Origin: Evansella clarkii
Lineage (GTDB): Bacteria > Bacillota > Bacilli > Bacillales > Salisediminibacteriaceae
DNA length: 64,000 nt
Assembly (NCBI RefSeq): GCF_002019695.1
Contig: NZ_KV917376.1
Coordinates: 4,226,974-4,290,973, forward strand
Reading direction: 5' to 3'
Shown piece after piece: positions 21,398 through 30,295 of the stretch. A model generated the notes under the pieces. That model ran no database searches. It saw nothing but the letters and a program-made list of their open reading frames with translations, and was not told the DNA's origin. The translations under genes were made by a program, and so were the position numbers. How positions within the stretch are numbered: position 1 is the first letter of the stretch; each line of letters starts with the position of its first letter.

Positions 21398-22459
21398 TTA
21401 TGCAGCCTTTACTTTACGGAAGACAACTACACCAGCGCCAGCGATGAGCAGTCCCAGAATCATATACAACGGATACTCCGACGCAGTTTTTGGCAATTTG
21501 GCGCCTTTTTCGGTTTTTACTACAAGTGCAGTCTTATCCTCTGATGATTTTTCAGGAGCTTTTTCCTGGACCGTCTTCACTTCTTTTGTTACGTTTTTCA
21601 TTTCAGAGCCTGTTTCTTTTATTAAATCAGACCCGAATAAATCTGCCGTAATTATAATATCAGCAAGGAATTCACCTTCATAGTTATACAATTCAATTAG
21701 TAAAGCATAACCGTCAAGGTCCGTAATTTTCATCAATTCTGAGAATGTGACAGCTAATTTTTCATCGCCTTTGACTAAATAAAATTTAAAATCCAGTTGA
21801 AATATGCTCGCCATTTCTTTAAATATGGACAATACTTCAGCTATTTGCTCAGCTGTCAATTCATCAGCGCTTTCAAAATCAGGCAGAGCATAAATGCGTT
21901 CGTCAAGTGCGAGAAGCCGGTCTAATAAATCATCTGTAGTTTCTATAACATATTCAAAATGATTAACCAGTCTCTTAAACTCCTCCAAAGTAAGGCCGAT
22001 TTCGTCAAATAACTCTGACAACTCATAATAGATTTCTTCTAAAAACTCCCTGTGAAATTCTTCCCACTCTTCTTCTGTCATATCCCATTCATCATCATAT
22101 AAATAATCCCATAAATAAAAATCGAGCTCATATTCAAAATAAAAATCTTCCAGTTCTACACCATAAGATGCCAGAATTTCTTCCATTTCAATATAGGTAA
22201 CTTCATAAATTTCCAGGTACTCTTCCACTATTTCATCTGTTAAAGGCCTGCCGAAAATCCACTCGAAATCTTCTGTACTATCAAGTTCTTCCAGCGAAAA
22301 CCCTTGCCCCATAAGCCTTTCCTCTAATTCTTCCTGATCAAGCTCAACTTCTTCCAGGTAAGTATCAAGCTCATTCTGCGAAATAGCAGCAAAAACTGAT
22401 GGAGCAGATAAAGAAAACAATAAAGCTAAACATAGAAGTACTGACAGAACTTTTTTCAC
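21398..22459 (-). CDS. Processed acidic surface protein with LPKTA sorting signal
   Basis: A 353-residue secreted protein. A GTG start at 22459 gives a signal peptide (KKVLSVLLCLALLF, cleavage after SVFA). An ATG 15 bases upstream is less likely because GGGGGAA overlaps it. The mature part is extremely rich in Glu, Asp, Tyr and Leu, especially in the first half, and the C-terminus carries LPKTA (~322-326), a hydrophobic helix and a KVK tail. This matches what I recall as the processed acidic surface protein family (TIGR04383), which pairs with class D sortases. It should be wall-anchored by the next gene's product. Confidence 0.88.
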   Translation of the reverse strand: MKKVLSVLLCLALLFSLSAPSVFAAISQNELDTYLEEVELDQEELEERLMGQGFSLEELDSTEDFEWIFGRPLTDEIVEEYLEIYEVTYIEMEEILASYGVELEDFYFEYELDFYLWDYLYDDEWDMTEEEWEEFHREFLEEIYYELSELFDEIGLTLEEFKRLVNHFEYVIETTDDLLDRLLALDERIYALPDFESADELTAEQIAEVLSIFKEMASIFQLDFKFYLVKGDEKLAVTFSELMKITDLDGYALLIELYNYEGEFLADIIITADLFGSDLIKETGSEMKNVTKEVKTVQEKAPEKSSEDKTALVVKTEKGAKLPKTASEYPLYMILGLLIAGAGVVVFRKVKAA

Positions 22460-22637
22460 TAGTAATTCCCCCATAGTAGTTTAATATGTAACAAGATAGA
22501 TTGATTATAATCTGTGTAAGGGGAAATATCCATATATATTTTAGTTATTTGTAAATATATCTGTTTTAATTAAACATACTTTTAAATACTCCTGAATACT
22601 TCGACATACTCTCTAAAAAATTACAAATATAAATAAT

Positions 22638-23027
22638 CTACTTTTTAAGCTTCAGAAACAATGCCAGTATAAGTGGGAATATAGTAAAACTGAGGAGAAG
22701 AACGGTAATATCCACTACTGGAATGAACTTCGTATTACGCTCAGAGACTTCATACATTCCTAATGGCTTCACCGAAGCAAATCCTCCTCCACCTCCTCCA
22801 TGTGATTCACGGGCGCCTTCAAACTTATTATCTGCTCCTCCCCCGCCGCCAAAAGAATATGTTACTTTACTTACCGGGATTACCTTCTTACCATCAGCCA
22901 GTTCCATTGGTTCTCCAAAGACAGTTTCTGACTTACAGTGCTCACTTAGTTTTCCAGCAATCTCACTTACCGGATTTTTGTACACGCTTTTCATTAAATT
23001 ATTTCCGTTACCATCCTTCTGGTTCAT
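22638..23027 (-). CDS. GerW/YtfJ-like protein with C-terminal membrane segment
   Basis: A 129-residue protein resembling the sporulation family YtfJ/GerW: VFGEPMELADGKKVIPVSKVTYSFGGGGG near residues 37-66 (split by charged residues) and a second glycine-rich stretch near 78-82. Unlike canonical GerW it ends in a hydrophobic segment (~106-126) and KLKK. The ATG follows AGAGGTGG with 5-nt spacing; an upstream GTG overlaps that site. Role inferred only from family; it has no sporulation neighbours. Confidence 0.75.
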   Translation of the reverse strand: MNQKDGNGNNLMKSVYKNPVSEIAGKLSEHCKSETVFGEPMELADGKKVIPVSKVTYSFGGGGGADNKFEGARESHGGGGGGFASVKPLGMYEVSERNTKFIPVVDITVLLLSFTIFPLILALFLKLKK

Positions 23028-23268
23028 CGTGGCCACCTCTTTTTAATATTTTCCTGTAATGTACAAATCCTGCATTACTATAATCTATTCTTCCTGTGCA
23101 TCAAGCTTCAGCAGCGATGTACTGAGAACAATATTCCCTGCTCCACTGCAAAACCCCTTTATTTTACAGCTTTTGTAATCCAAAAGAGACCCGGATAAAA
23201 CTAACTCACCTTTAAATAAGTGGCCTTGTCATTCATTGAATAAAACTGGGTTCAGGTAAAAGTAAAAT
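23028..23268. other. Intergenic region, nothing recognised
   Basis: About 240 bp upstream of the GerW-like gene. No gene or clear promoter could be identified. Confidence 0.3.
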
Positions 23269-23455
23269 AAACGGAGACTTTCCGTTTATATGAAGATGGG
23301 AGCTCGTTTTTAGGGAGAATAAGGGAAGGTTCTCCGGTTATGCGAACTAAAAAGTCCTGTTTTTGAACTTTTCAACTTAATAGGCGGAATCTCTCCGTCT
23401 ATTTCAAAGATTTTTTATAATAATTACGAATTAAGCGGAATTTTTCCGTCTATCT
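23269..23455. repeat. Cluster of short degenerate palindromes
   Basis: Several short inverted repeats of one type occur in a row: ACGGAGACTTTCCGT (~23270), GGCGGAATCTCTCCGTCTA (~23383) and AGCGGAATTTTTCCGTCTA (~23435), plus a looser one at ~23315-23345. A related, longer hairpin occurs at 27594-27631. No genes lie here. Confidence 0.55.
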
Positions 23456-23567
23456 ATTAAATCTTTTGTTTAGACAACCTCACCCTGACCCATAATTACA
23501 AATCTTATTGATCCTGGATGGAACCGGAATTAGCAGCTATTTATCGACCAGTTGGTAAAGATTCAAA

Positions 23568-23598
23568 TAAAAAAAAGGCGTATGCCAATTCATACGCC
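23568..23598 (-). terminator. Terminator of cvfB
   Basis: The minus strand forms GGCGTATGAATTGGCATACGCC followed by a run of eight T. The stem is perfect (8 bp). Confidence 0.85.
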
Positions 23599-23668
23599 AA
23601 GTCTTGTCTCTTTTAATCATAACGCTCCCATTAACAGAACCCTTTAGAAAGTCCCACGGCAGCTATAT

Positions 23669-24529
23669 TTATTCATCTGTGAGTATTGTTTTGCCATCTT
23701 TCTGATCGATCTTTTTCTCCTTCATTAGCTTTCCGAGCGCACGTTTAAAGGATGCTTTGCTTATGTTAAAAACCTCTCTGACTGCCTCAGGACTGCTTTT
23801 ATCTGTATAAGGCATTTCACCGCCATTTTTTCTCAAGTAAGCGAGTACATCCTCGGCATCCTCAGACATGCCTTCCTGTTTCAGAGGGCGGAGGGTGACA
23901 TTAATAGTTCCATCCTGTTTTACTTCAATAACTCTTCCCGTTACCCAGGAACCGAGACGAGGCTCTTCCTTTCGCTCTGTATGATGAATAAATCCTCTGT
24001 ACCCTTCTTCTGTGATCATAAATGATCCTATTTTTGCAGACCGGTACACACGCCCCCCGATCTCTTCATTTTTCAATGTTTCAGGCGCCTTTTCATATTC
24101 TTCTTCCACTATGTTTTCAGTAACCGGCTTTGCCAGTAGTCTCCCTTTTTTATCTGTTCTGAGGGTTACGAACAGTTCGTCCCCTTCCTCAGGCCAGACA
24201 TTTTCTTTTAGAGGAAGGTCATCCTTTGAAACAAGTATTCCTTTTTGAATCCCGATATTAACAAAAACACCGAGACCTTTTACTACCTCTTCGACTTCTG
24301 CCCAGCCGTACGAGTCCAGTGTTATTGAAGGGACTGCCATTGTTGCTGTAAGCTGTCCTTTTTTGTCAAAATACAAGAATACTTCGGTTTCTTCCCCTTC
24401 GGAAAGTTTCCCTTCAGTTTCATTTAAGTGCATCAGCACTTCTGTTTTTCCATTCGTCAGAACATACCCTGTTTCTATTACACGCGCTACTTTAAGTTCC
24501 TGTATGGTACCTGCTTTTAATGGTTTCAT
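23669..24529 (-). CDS. cvfB: S1-domain RNA-binding protein CvfB/YitL
   Basis: A 286-residue protein with tandem S1-like OB folds and a C-terminal winged-helix (~215-286, EAVREVFNISKASFKRALGKL region). CvfB proteins bind RNA and affect virulence or growth in staphylococci and bacilli. The ATG at 24529 follows AGGAGG with 4-nt spacing; the longer in-frame start is rejected because the extra 17 residues precede this site. Monocistronic, with a strong terminator. Confidence 0.88.
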   Translation of the reverse strand: MKPLKAGTIQELKVARVIETGYVLTNGKTEVLMHLNETEGKLSEGEETEVFLYFDKKGQLTATMAVPSITLDSYGWAEVEEVVKGLGVFVNIGIQKGILVSKDDLPLKENVWPEEGDELFVTLRTDKKGRLLAKPVTENIVEEEYEKAPETLKNEEIGGRVYRSAKIGSFMITEEGYRGFIHHTERKEEPRLGSWVTGRVIEVKQDGTINVTLRPLKQEGMSEDAEDVLAYLRKNGGEMPYTDKSSPEAVREVFNISKASFKRALGKLMKEKKIDQKDGKTILTDE

Positions 24530-24734
24530 ATAACCTCCTGCTTTCCAAATCGTTATCCAGTTTATTATCCCGTTTTTCATTATAGCTTATTGTTCCACAA
24601 GTTGAAAAATTTCACACTGCCCAATCCTTCATTCCTGCATGACAATCATAAAAAATCCTCAATGCAATCCTCTCCGCCGCGCGCTGCTTTTCTTCTGTTT
24701 TGTAGGTATAAATGTATATTTTAAGGCCATTCTG
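24530..24734. other. Intergenic region, nothing recognised
   Basis: Divergent gap between cvfB and the ATP-grasp genes. No gene seen; the sigma-B-like promoter lies at its right end. Confidence 0.3.
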
Positions 24735-24760
24735 GTTTCAATATTAATTTTCATGGGTAC
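24735..24760 (+). promoter_or_regulatory. Sigma-B-like promoter before the ATP-grasp pair
   Basis: GTTTCA (24735-24740), 14 bp, then GGGTAC (24755-24760) resembles the Bacillus sigma-B consensus GTTTAA-N13-15-GGGTAT. A TATAAT at 24769-24774 also lies close by without a good -35, so a sigma-A start cannot be excluded. Confidence 0.45.
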
Positions 24761-24863
24761 TTTTCCAGTATAATTCAGGCCTGTTCCCCAGGCGCTGCAA
24801 TGCAATACATTAACTCCATTTAAAGATAAAACTTCATATTACAGACTAAGGAGGAATAGCAAC

Positions 24864-26084
24864 ATGAGACAAGAGCGCACGAGTTCTTTAAAAGAAATAA
24901 AACCAGTATTTACGTTAGATCAAATATATGGCACAGATTTAATTTACAACCCTCGGCCTTCCATAGAAGACCATGGACATTTTGCTGATGATCCAGTAGT
25001 TAATGAAACACTTACCGGACGGGAGCTGTCCATACTAGGAGAAATGCCTGTTGTCTGCCGTGACGCTGTCTGCACTACTCCCGCACTTAATATACTTGAA
25101 AAAACAGGATTAAAAATCCCTCCGATAAGATATACCTACAGAAACACGGAAGAATATTTACAGCTTCTCCAGCTTTTCAGAGAGAAAGACCAGCGGGTGG
25201 TAATGCAATATCCTCACCCTAAAAAGGAAGTACCAGAAGATTTATACTGGGTAAAACCAGACGTAATTGAATATGTGAATGACAAAAATAAAATTGATGA
25301 GCTTGTTCCAAGTGATTATGTTCCTGAAAGAAAGACAATCAGTTATAAGCAGATGAAAGAAGAAATAGACAATAAGGAACTGACCGCACCAGTTGTGTTA
25401 AAAACTGGCGACGGGGAACCGACCGCTGGAGGATTCGGGGTTAAAATTTGCACCACAGAGGAAGACATGCTTGAAGCGATTGAGTTCTTTAAGCAAACAC
25501 CGGAAATAATCGTTGAACAGCATATCGATTATCACAGCAATATATGTGTTCAGTATGCATGTAACACGAAAGGTGAAATCACTTATCTGGGCAACACAGA
25601 GCAAATTGTCAGCGAAGGAGGAAACCATAAAGGCAGCTGGGTGAATGTAACTGCTGATATGATGGATGAAGCCTCTGAAGCAGGCAAGGAGATCATGAAA
25701 AATGCCTATGAGAAGGGGTATGTTGGAATAGCAGGCTTTGACGTGGTCTTCACAGACACTCATTTTTACTTTATTGACCTAAACTTCCGAATGAACGCTT
25801 CAACTGGAGCTTTACTACTCTCCGAAAGCATTTATAATACTTTCGGAAAAGATGAAATCCGCCTGAATTCATGGACAAGCAATCTGGAATTCGATGACAT
25901 GCTGGAGCTTCTGGAAAAATATATCGAAAAGGAATGGATCATCCCATTAAGTATTTTTGATCCCAGGTATGTTCCTTTTGAAACAGATGGAGCAAGAGTT
26001 ACAGGGCTCATAATCGCTGATTCAAAGGATGAAATAAATAGTATGCTTGAAGAAATGGCCCAGGATGGACTGGTGACCTCTTAA
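24864..26084 (+). CDS. ATP-grasp ligase, paralogue A
   Basis: A 406-residue cytosolic enzyme with an ATP-grasp fold. Lys180 in VVLKTGDGEPTAGGFGVKIC marks the nucleotide-binding strand and glycine loop, Glu218 in IIVEQHID the adenine contact, and Asp305/Asn307 with Arg309/Asn311 in FIDLNFRMNAST the Mg2+/phosphate site. ATP-grasp ligases join a carboxylate to an amine via acyl phosphate. The size and N-terminal pre-domain (~1-150) recall dipeptide ligases such as staphylococcal LdmS, but that similarity is from memory. Start ATG follows AAGGAGGAATAG. The next gene is a close paralogue. Confidence 0.8.
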   Translation: MRQERTSSLKEIKPVFTLDQIYGTDLIYNPRPSIEDHGHFADDPVVNETLTGRELSILGEMPVVCRDAVCTTPALNILEKTGLKIPPIRYTYRNTEEYLQLLQLFREKDQRVVMQYPHPKKEVPEDLYWVKPDVIEYVNDKNKIDELVPSDYVPERKTISYKQMKEEIDNKELTAPVVLKTGDGEPTAGGFGVKICTTEEDMLEAIEFFKQTPEIIVEQHIDYHSNICVQYACNTKGEITYLGNTEQIVSEGGNHKGSWVNVTADMMDEASEAGKEIMKNAYEKGYVGIAGFDVVFTDTHFYFIDLNFRMNASTGALLLSESIYNTFGKDEIRLNSWTSNLEFDDMLELLEKYIEKEWIIPLSIFDPRYVPFETDGARVTGLIIADSKDEINSMLEEMAQDGLVTS

Positions 26085-26108
26085 AGTAAGTTAACTGAAT
26101 TAATTATA

Positions 26109-26168
26109 AGAGGCTGTTTTTGAAGATCACGTAGTAAGGTGGCTTTATTTACAGCCTCTTTTTTTCTT
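26109..26168 (+). terminator. Terminator between the two ATP-grasp genes
   Basis: AGAGGCTGT and ACAGCCTCT, 33 nt apart, pair and are followed by TTTTTTTCTT. It lies in the 122-bp gap, so the second gene may receive reduced read-through or have its own promoter. Confidence 0.65.
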
Positions 26169-26206
26169 AAGGCCTTTTAAATATGACAGACCAGGAGGAG
26201 TAACAA

Positions 26207-27442
26207 ATGAATAAGGAAAGCAACACGAAAGCAGACAATTTTTTATCAGAACTGAAGCCAAGCATATCCATTGCCGAAATATACGGTGACAATCTCATTT
26301 ATAATCCAAGGCCTTCTCTAGACGAACACGGCCATTTTGCGGAGAACCCAGTGATTAACGAAATCATCACCGGAAGGGAAATAAGTATAATGGGGAACAC
26401 ACCGATTATCTGTTGCGAGGCTGTGGCAACAGCTCCTGCTGTCGATTGTCTTGAAAAAGCAGGACTGCTTATCCCTCCGGTTCGATATACGTACAGATCA
26501 GAAGAGGAATATTTAAAGCTGCTGAAACATTTCACGGAACAAAACCAGAAACTGATTATCCAGCACCCTCACCCGGAACATCAGGTACCTGCTTCCCTTT
26601 ACTGGATAGACCCAGCAATACCCAGGTTCCTGAATGATAAAAAGAACGTGGATAAACTAGTTCCTGAAGAGTATTGTTTGGCGAGAAGCACCCTTTCTTA
26701 TGAAAAAATGGCTGAACAAATCAGTGATAACTCCCTTACGTCTCCTGTTGTACTAAAAACAGGAGACGGAGAGCCTACTGCGGGCGGCTTTGGCGTAAAG
26801 ATATGTAAAACTTCCCAGGACATAGAGGATGCTCTGGAATTCTTTTCAGAGGTTGATGAAGTAATTGCAGAGCAGTATGTTAATTACAACAGCAATATTT
26901 GCATTCAGTTTGCCGCTGCTGCTGACGGAGAGATTACGTACCTTGGGAATTCCGAACAAATAGTGACAGAGGACGGTAATCATAAAGGAAGCTGGCTGAA
27001 TGTAGATCATGAGAAACTGCCTGCTGCTGTTTCTGTTGGTAAAAAAATAATGAAAGATGCGCAGGAAAAAGGTTATGTTGGTGTTGCAGGCTTTGATGTG
27101 ATTTTTGATGAAGAAAATTTTTACTTTATCGATTTAAATTTCCGTTTAAATGCCTCAACCGGAGGTCTCCTTTTGTTTGAAAGCATCACCCGGCAATACG
27201 GCATAGATAATCCGGAAGTCAGGCTCTATTCCTTCAGTTTCGAAAAGAAGTTTGATGAACTGATAAGCCTTCTTGAATACAGTGTGGAAAAGCGATTATT
27301 CACCCCTTTAAGTATTTTCAACTCTGAACACAGTGATTATAAAAACAGGGATTACAGAGTCACCGGCTTGATTATTGGCACGTCAAGAGATGAGGTATCA
27401 GCTAAAATTACCCGTCTCCAAAACGAAGGGATTACAACTTAA
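26207..27442 (+). CDS. ATP-grasp ligase, paralogue B
   Basis: A 411-residue paralogue of the preceding gene, colinear over its whole length. The same residues are kept: Lys in VVLKTGDGEPTAGGFGVKIC (~185-205), Glu in VIAEQYVNYNSN and IDLNFRLNAST near 309-319. The start follows AGGAGGAG. The N-terminal ~10 residues and the substrate-side segments (for example CEAVATAPAVDCLEKAGL versus CRDAVCTTPALNILEKTGL) differ, so the pair may use different amino acids. A tandem duplication kept intact suggests both are used. Product unknown. Confidence 0.8.
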   Translation: MNKESNTKADNFLSELKPSISIAEIYGDNLIYNPRPSLDEHGHFAENPVINEIITGREISIMGNTPIICCEAVATAPAVDCLEKAGLLIPPVRYTYRSEEEYLKLLKHFTEQNQKLIIQHPHPEHQVPASLYWIDPAIPRFLNDKKNVDKLVPEEYCLARSTLSYEKMAEQISDNSLTSPVVLKTGDGEPTAGGFGVKICKTSQDIEDALEFFSEVDEVIAEQYVNYNSNICIQFAAAADGEITYLGNSEQIVTEDGNHKGSWLNVDHEKLPAAVSVGKKIMKDAQEKGYVGVAGFDVIFDEENFYFIDLNFRLNASTGGLLLFESITRQYGIDNPEVRLYSFSFEKKFDELISLLEYSVEKRLFTPLSIFNSEHSDYKNRDYRVTGLIIGTSRDEVSAKITRLQNEGITT

Positions 27443-27593
27443 ATACTAAATATTCTGTAAAACTTTAAAAAAACACTTTTCAGGGCCTTTAGTAACGGGT
27501 ATATTTAATACGACTAGTAATATCCTTGTTTTTACAATTTATTTCTAGAAAAATAAAGGAACTTGGAAATATATAGCGAATTTTTATAATTAA

Positions 27594-27631
27594 GCGAAAA
27601 TAGTTGGAATTCCCAACTATTTTCGTCTGCT
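27594..27631. repeat. Perfect hairpin, palindrome-family member
   Basis: CGAAAATAGTTGG...CCAACTATTTTCG forms a 13-bp stem around a 4- to 6-nt AATTC-containing loop, preceded by AATTAAG and followed by TCTGC. Without a U-tract it is a poor terminator. The flanks match the short palindromes at 23434-23455 (AATTAAGCG...CGTCT). Confidence 0.6.
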
Positions 27632-27707
27632 TACATAGACCTATTTCCTGCTCCTTCTGTCAGATGGTGCAGTTGTTATACAGAGATTCTTTAAGGTGGT
27701 GATCCTG

Positions 27708-28841
27708 TTGGCTTCCTTTTCTCATAATTGCAGGCCGGCATCGGAAATTATTGTTGAATATCTTGAAAAGAATCTGCCTGATTTTCTCGAGGTTTGGGAG
27801 GAAAAGATTAAGATTGAAGAGAACGATAAATATAAGGACAATGTCCGGATTAACGGTCTGCAGATGTATGAATTAGTTAAACAGACTATGCTCGGCAGTA
27901 TTGAAGAAAAGGAACTTCGTTCACTCGCAGAAGCAGTAGCATACCAGCGTATGGAGGCAGGCAGCAATATCGGCGAATTCGTTTATAATGTTAATGTAGG
28001 CAGATCAATTATTATTAAACAGGTTAACAGTTCAGGTGTTTCCGTAGCAGAACTCACTGAATCTATTGATAAAATTAATTCTCAGTTTGACCAGTTTTGT
28101 TATTTTGCCGTTACTAAATATACGGAATTAATAAATAAGAAATTGGAAGAAAAACAGAAATACATTGCTGATACACATAAAGATAAGCTGGCTATTTTAG
28201 GGCAGATGTCCTCCAGCTTTGTTCACGAATTCAGGAATCCTCTCACGTCAATTATGGGTTTCACGAAACTTCTGAGGAAAGACTTTCCCGGCAACAAATA
28301 CCTGGAGATAATTGAAATGGAGCTCGATCAGCTAAATTACAGAATTACTCAGTTCCTTCATACGTCCAGGATCGATACAAGTGAAAAACGTTCCGAAACA
28401 TTCGACCTTGAAGAACTATGTAATGAAATTATAAAATTTATTTATCCAAGCCTTCTTAGCGAAGACGTGATTGTTACCTCCGAGAATATTAATGATGTTT
28501 ATGTAAAAGGAAACGCCAGTGAACTGAAGCAGGTATTTCTGAATATACTGTTTAATTCTATTGATGCGTTAAAACTAAGAGACAAACCACGTAAAATTCA
28601 TATTGTCTGCCATAAGATTGAAGACCGGGCAGATATTACAATATCCAATAATGGACCGCCAATTCCAAAAGAAATTAAAGAAACTATTTTTGAACCTTTT
28701 TATACGACAAAGGAACTTGGAACCGGCATCGGTTTATTTGTCTCTAAGTCAATTGTAGAAAAGTATGGCGGCGAAATTACTTGTGAGTCTGGAGAAGAAC
28801 TCACTTATTTTAAAATAGTGCTGCCTATGGATACTAAATAA
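27708..28841 (+). CDS. Sensor histidine kinase, sporulation-kinase-like
   Basis: A ~377-residue kinase without membrane segments. The N-terminal ~140 residues form a helical sensor similar to the HisK_N domain of Bacillus sporulation kinases. The dimerisation/phosphorylation box has His173 in FVHEFRNPLTSIMGF. The ATPase domain shows the N box (NILFNSIDAL), G1 (ISNNGPPIP) and G2 (GTGIGLFVSKSIVEKYGG). The TTG at 27708 is preferred since AAGGTGGTGA overlaps the upstream GTGs. No response regulator adjoins, so it is an orphan, plausibly feeding the Spo0 phosphorelay. It lies behind the ATP-grasp pair with a ~260-bp gap. Confidence 0.82.
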   Translation: MASFSHNCRPASEIIVEYLEKNLPDFLEVWEEKIKIEENDKYKDNVRINGLQMYELVKQTMLGSIEEKELRSLAEAVAYQRMEAGSNIGEFVYNVNVGRSIIIKQVNSSGVSVAELTESIDKINSQFDQFCYFAVTKYTELINKKLEEKQKYIADTHKDKLAILGQMSSSFVHEFRNPLTSIMGFTKLLRKDFPGNKYLEIIEMELDQLNYRITQFLHTSRIDTSEKRSETFDLEELCNEIIKFIYPSLLSEDVIVTSENINDVYVKGNASELKQVFLNILFNSIDALKLRDKPRKIHIVCHKIEDRADITISNNGPPIPKEIKETIFEPFYTTKELGTGIGLFVSKSIVEKYGGEITCESGEELTYFKIVLPMDTK

Positions 28842-28842
28842 A

Positions 28843-28882
28843 CAAGCCCAGGCATAATAACTTTGCCTGGGCCTTATCTTTA
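28843..28882. terminator. Bidirectional terminator
   Basis: GCCCAGGC...GCCTGGGC forms an 8-bp stem between two convergent genes, with TTATCTTT on the plus side and TTGTTTATTT on the minus side. Confidence 0.8.
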
Positions 28883-28888
28883 CTGTTT

Positions 28889-30022
28889 TTAAACCTCGGT
28901 TGCAGCCTTCTTCTTTCTCATTGATTTAGGAATGTAAACACAGAACGGTTCACTCTCTAAATAATCTCCTGTGACCGCATAGGCTCTGGAACGGGAACCG
29001 CCGCAAACATGACGGAATTCACACACACCGCACTTGCCTTTGTATAAATCAGGATTTCGAAGAGATTTAAAAACCTCAGATTCTCTGTAGATTTCAGGAA
29101 GAGGCGTTTCTCTGACATTACCAGCTTTTACAGGGAGAAGACCGCTTGGATACACATCCCCTATATGTGAAATAAAAACAAAGCCGTTTCCGTCGTTCAC
29201 ACCTTTAGGAGCTCTGCCCAGACCGTCAATCTGCCCTGTTGCTCCCTTTTTCAGTGCGTCAGCATACTTAATAGAATTGCCGCTGCTCTCCGCTTCTTTT
29301 TCTCTCATTTTATTTTGAATGACTACCCTTCTGTAGTGCTGGCCAGCGGTTGTTTTTATATCAAAAGGCACCCGCTTTGATAAATCATATAACCACTGAA
29401 ACACCTTTTCATGCTGAACCGGAGAAATCATGTCACTTTCCTGCCCTCTTCCTGTAGGAACGAGAAAGAATACACTCCAGAGGACGCAGTTTAAATCTTC
29501 TACAAGTTTTGCCATTTCATCAAGATGATCGATATTATAGTTAGAAATAACCGTATTTATCTGGAGGGGCATTTCGAGTTCATGCAGGTACTTGATTGCA
29601 TTCATTGTTAAATCAAAAGATCCGGAAGTTCCCCTGAAATGATCATGAATTTCTGCAGTAGGTCCATCCAGGCTGAATGCCCATCGTGATAACCCCACTT
29701 CTTTCGCTGTTTCCATTGCTTCCTTCGTAACGTTAGGTGTCGCTGAAGGTGTCATGGAAACCCTGACTCCTTTATCAATTGCATATTTTGCTATATCAAA
29801 TACGTCTTTACGCATTAATGGGTCTCCGCCGGTAAAAACAAGCATTGGATTATTCATTGATTTTATATCATCAATAAGTTTTTTTCCTTCTTCAAAAGTA
29901 AGTTCTCCCGGATGCCTGCGGTATTGCGCTTCGGCTCTGCAATGGAGACATTTCAATTCACATGCTCTCGTTAATTCCCAGATAACTATAAATGGATTTT
30001 CATCATAATTTTGTGGAAACAT
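28889..30022 (-). CDS. Radical SAM/SPASM protein (heme-pathway-like)
   Basis: A 377-residue radical SAM enzyme. The 4Fe-4S/SAM motif is Cys21-x3-Cys25-x2-Cys28, followed by FTGGDPLMRKD. A C-terminal SPASM region holds Cys residues in GKCGVCEFRHVCGGSRSRAY and EPFC for auxiliary clusters. The closest families I recall are TIGR04053 and the NirJ/AhbD-like enzymes that modify heme precursors or peptides; the substrate is not established. Start ATG follows GGAGGTGGG. A perfect Fnr-type palindrome lies upstream, in keeping with an anaerobic role. Next on the same strand upstream is a DUF2249 gene. Confidence 0.85.
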   Translation of the reverse strand: MFPQNYDENPFIVIWELTRACELKCLHCRAEAQYRRHPGELTFEEGKKLIDDIKSMNNPMLVFTGGDPLMRKDVFDIAKYAIDKGVRVSMTPSATPNVTKEAMETAKEVGLSRWAFSLDGPTAEIHDHFRGTSGSFDLTMNAIKYLHELEMPLQINTVISNYNIDHLDEMAKLVEDLNCVLWSVFFLVPTGRGQESDMISPVQHEKVFQWLYDLSKRVPFDIKTTAGQHYRRVVIQNKMREKEAESSGNSIKYADALKKGATGQIDGLGRAPKGVNDGNGFVFISHIGDVYPSGLLPVKAGNVRETPLPEIYRESEVFKSLRNPDLYKGKCGVCEFRHVCGGSRSRAYAVTGDYLESEPFCVYIPKSMRKKKAATEV

Positions 30023-30188
30023 ATTCCCACCTCCGCTTGAAATACTTATACCTTTTTTATATAACGTCTGGTATGCTGGATTTTGCTGCTTTATTATGTT
30101 GGATAACTATATTATCCAGGAGTTCTGTGCAAATCCCTGAGTTAAGCTATCCTCTATTAAAAGCTTACCCTCAGGGAACGAGTGAAGC

Positions 30189-30204
30189 TGTGAGCAAAGT
30201 CACA
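30189..30204 (-). promoter_or_regulatory. Fnr-type operator upstream of the radical SAM gene
   Basis: TGTGAGCAAAGTCACA is a perfect match to TGTGA-N6-TCACA, the Fnr/CRP-family site. On the minus strand a -10-like TTTAAT (30161-30156) lies where activation from about -45 would place it. A degenerate second site (TGTGAGCATATAACACA) occurs at 30257-30273. Confidence 0.6.
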
Positions 30205-30295
30205 TACACCCGGCAGAAAACAAAAGTGTCACAATTTGTTTGAAATCTGAATGTCCTGTGAGCATATAACACAGTCACTGTACGGTTCCTATTAT

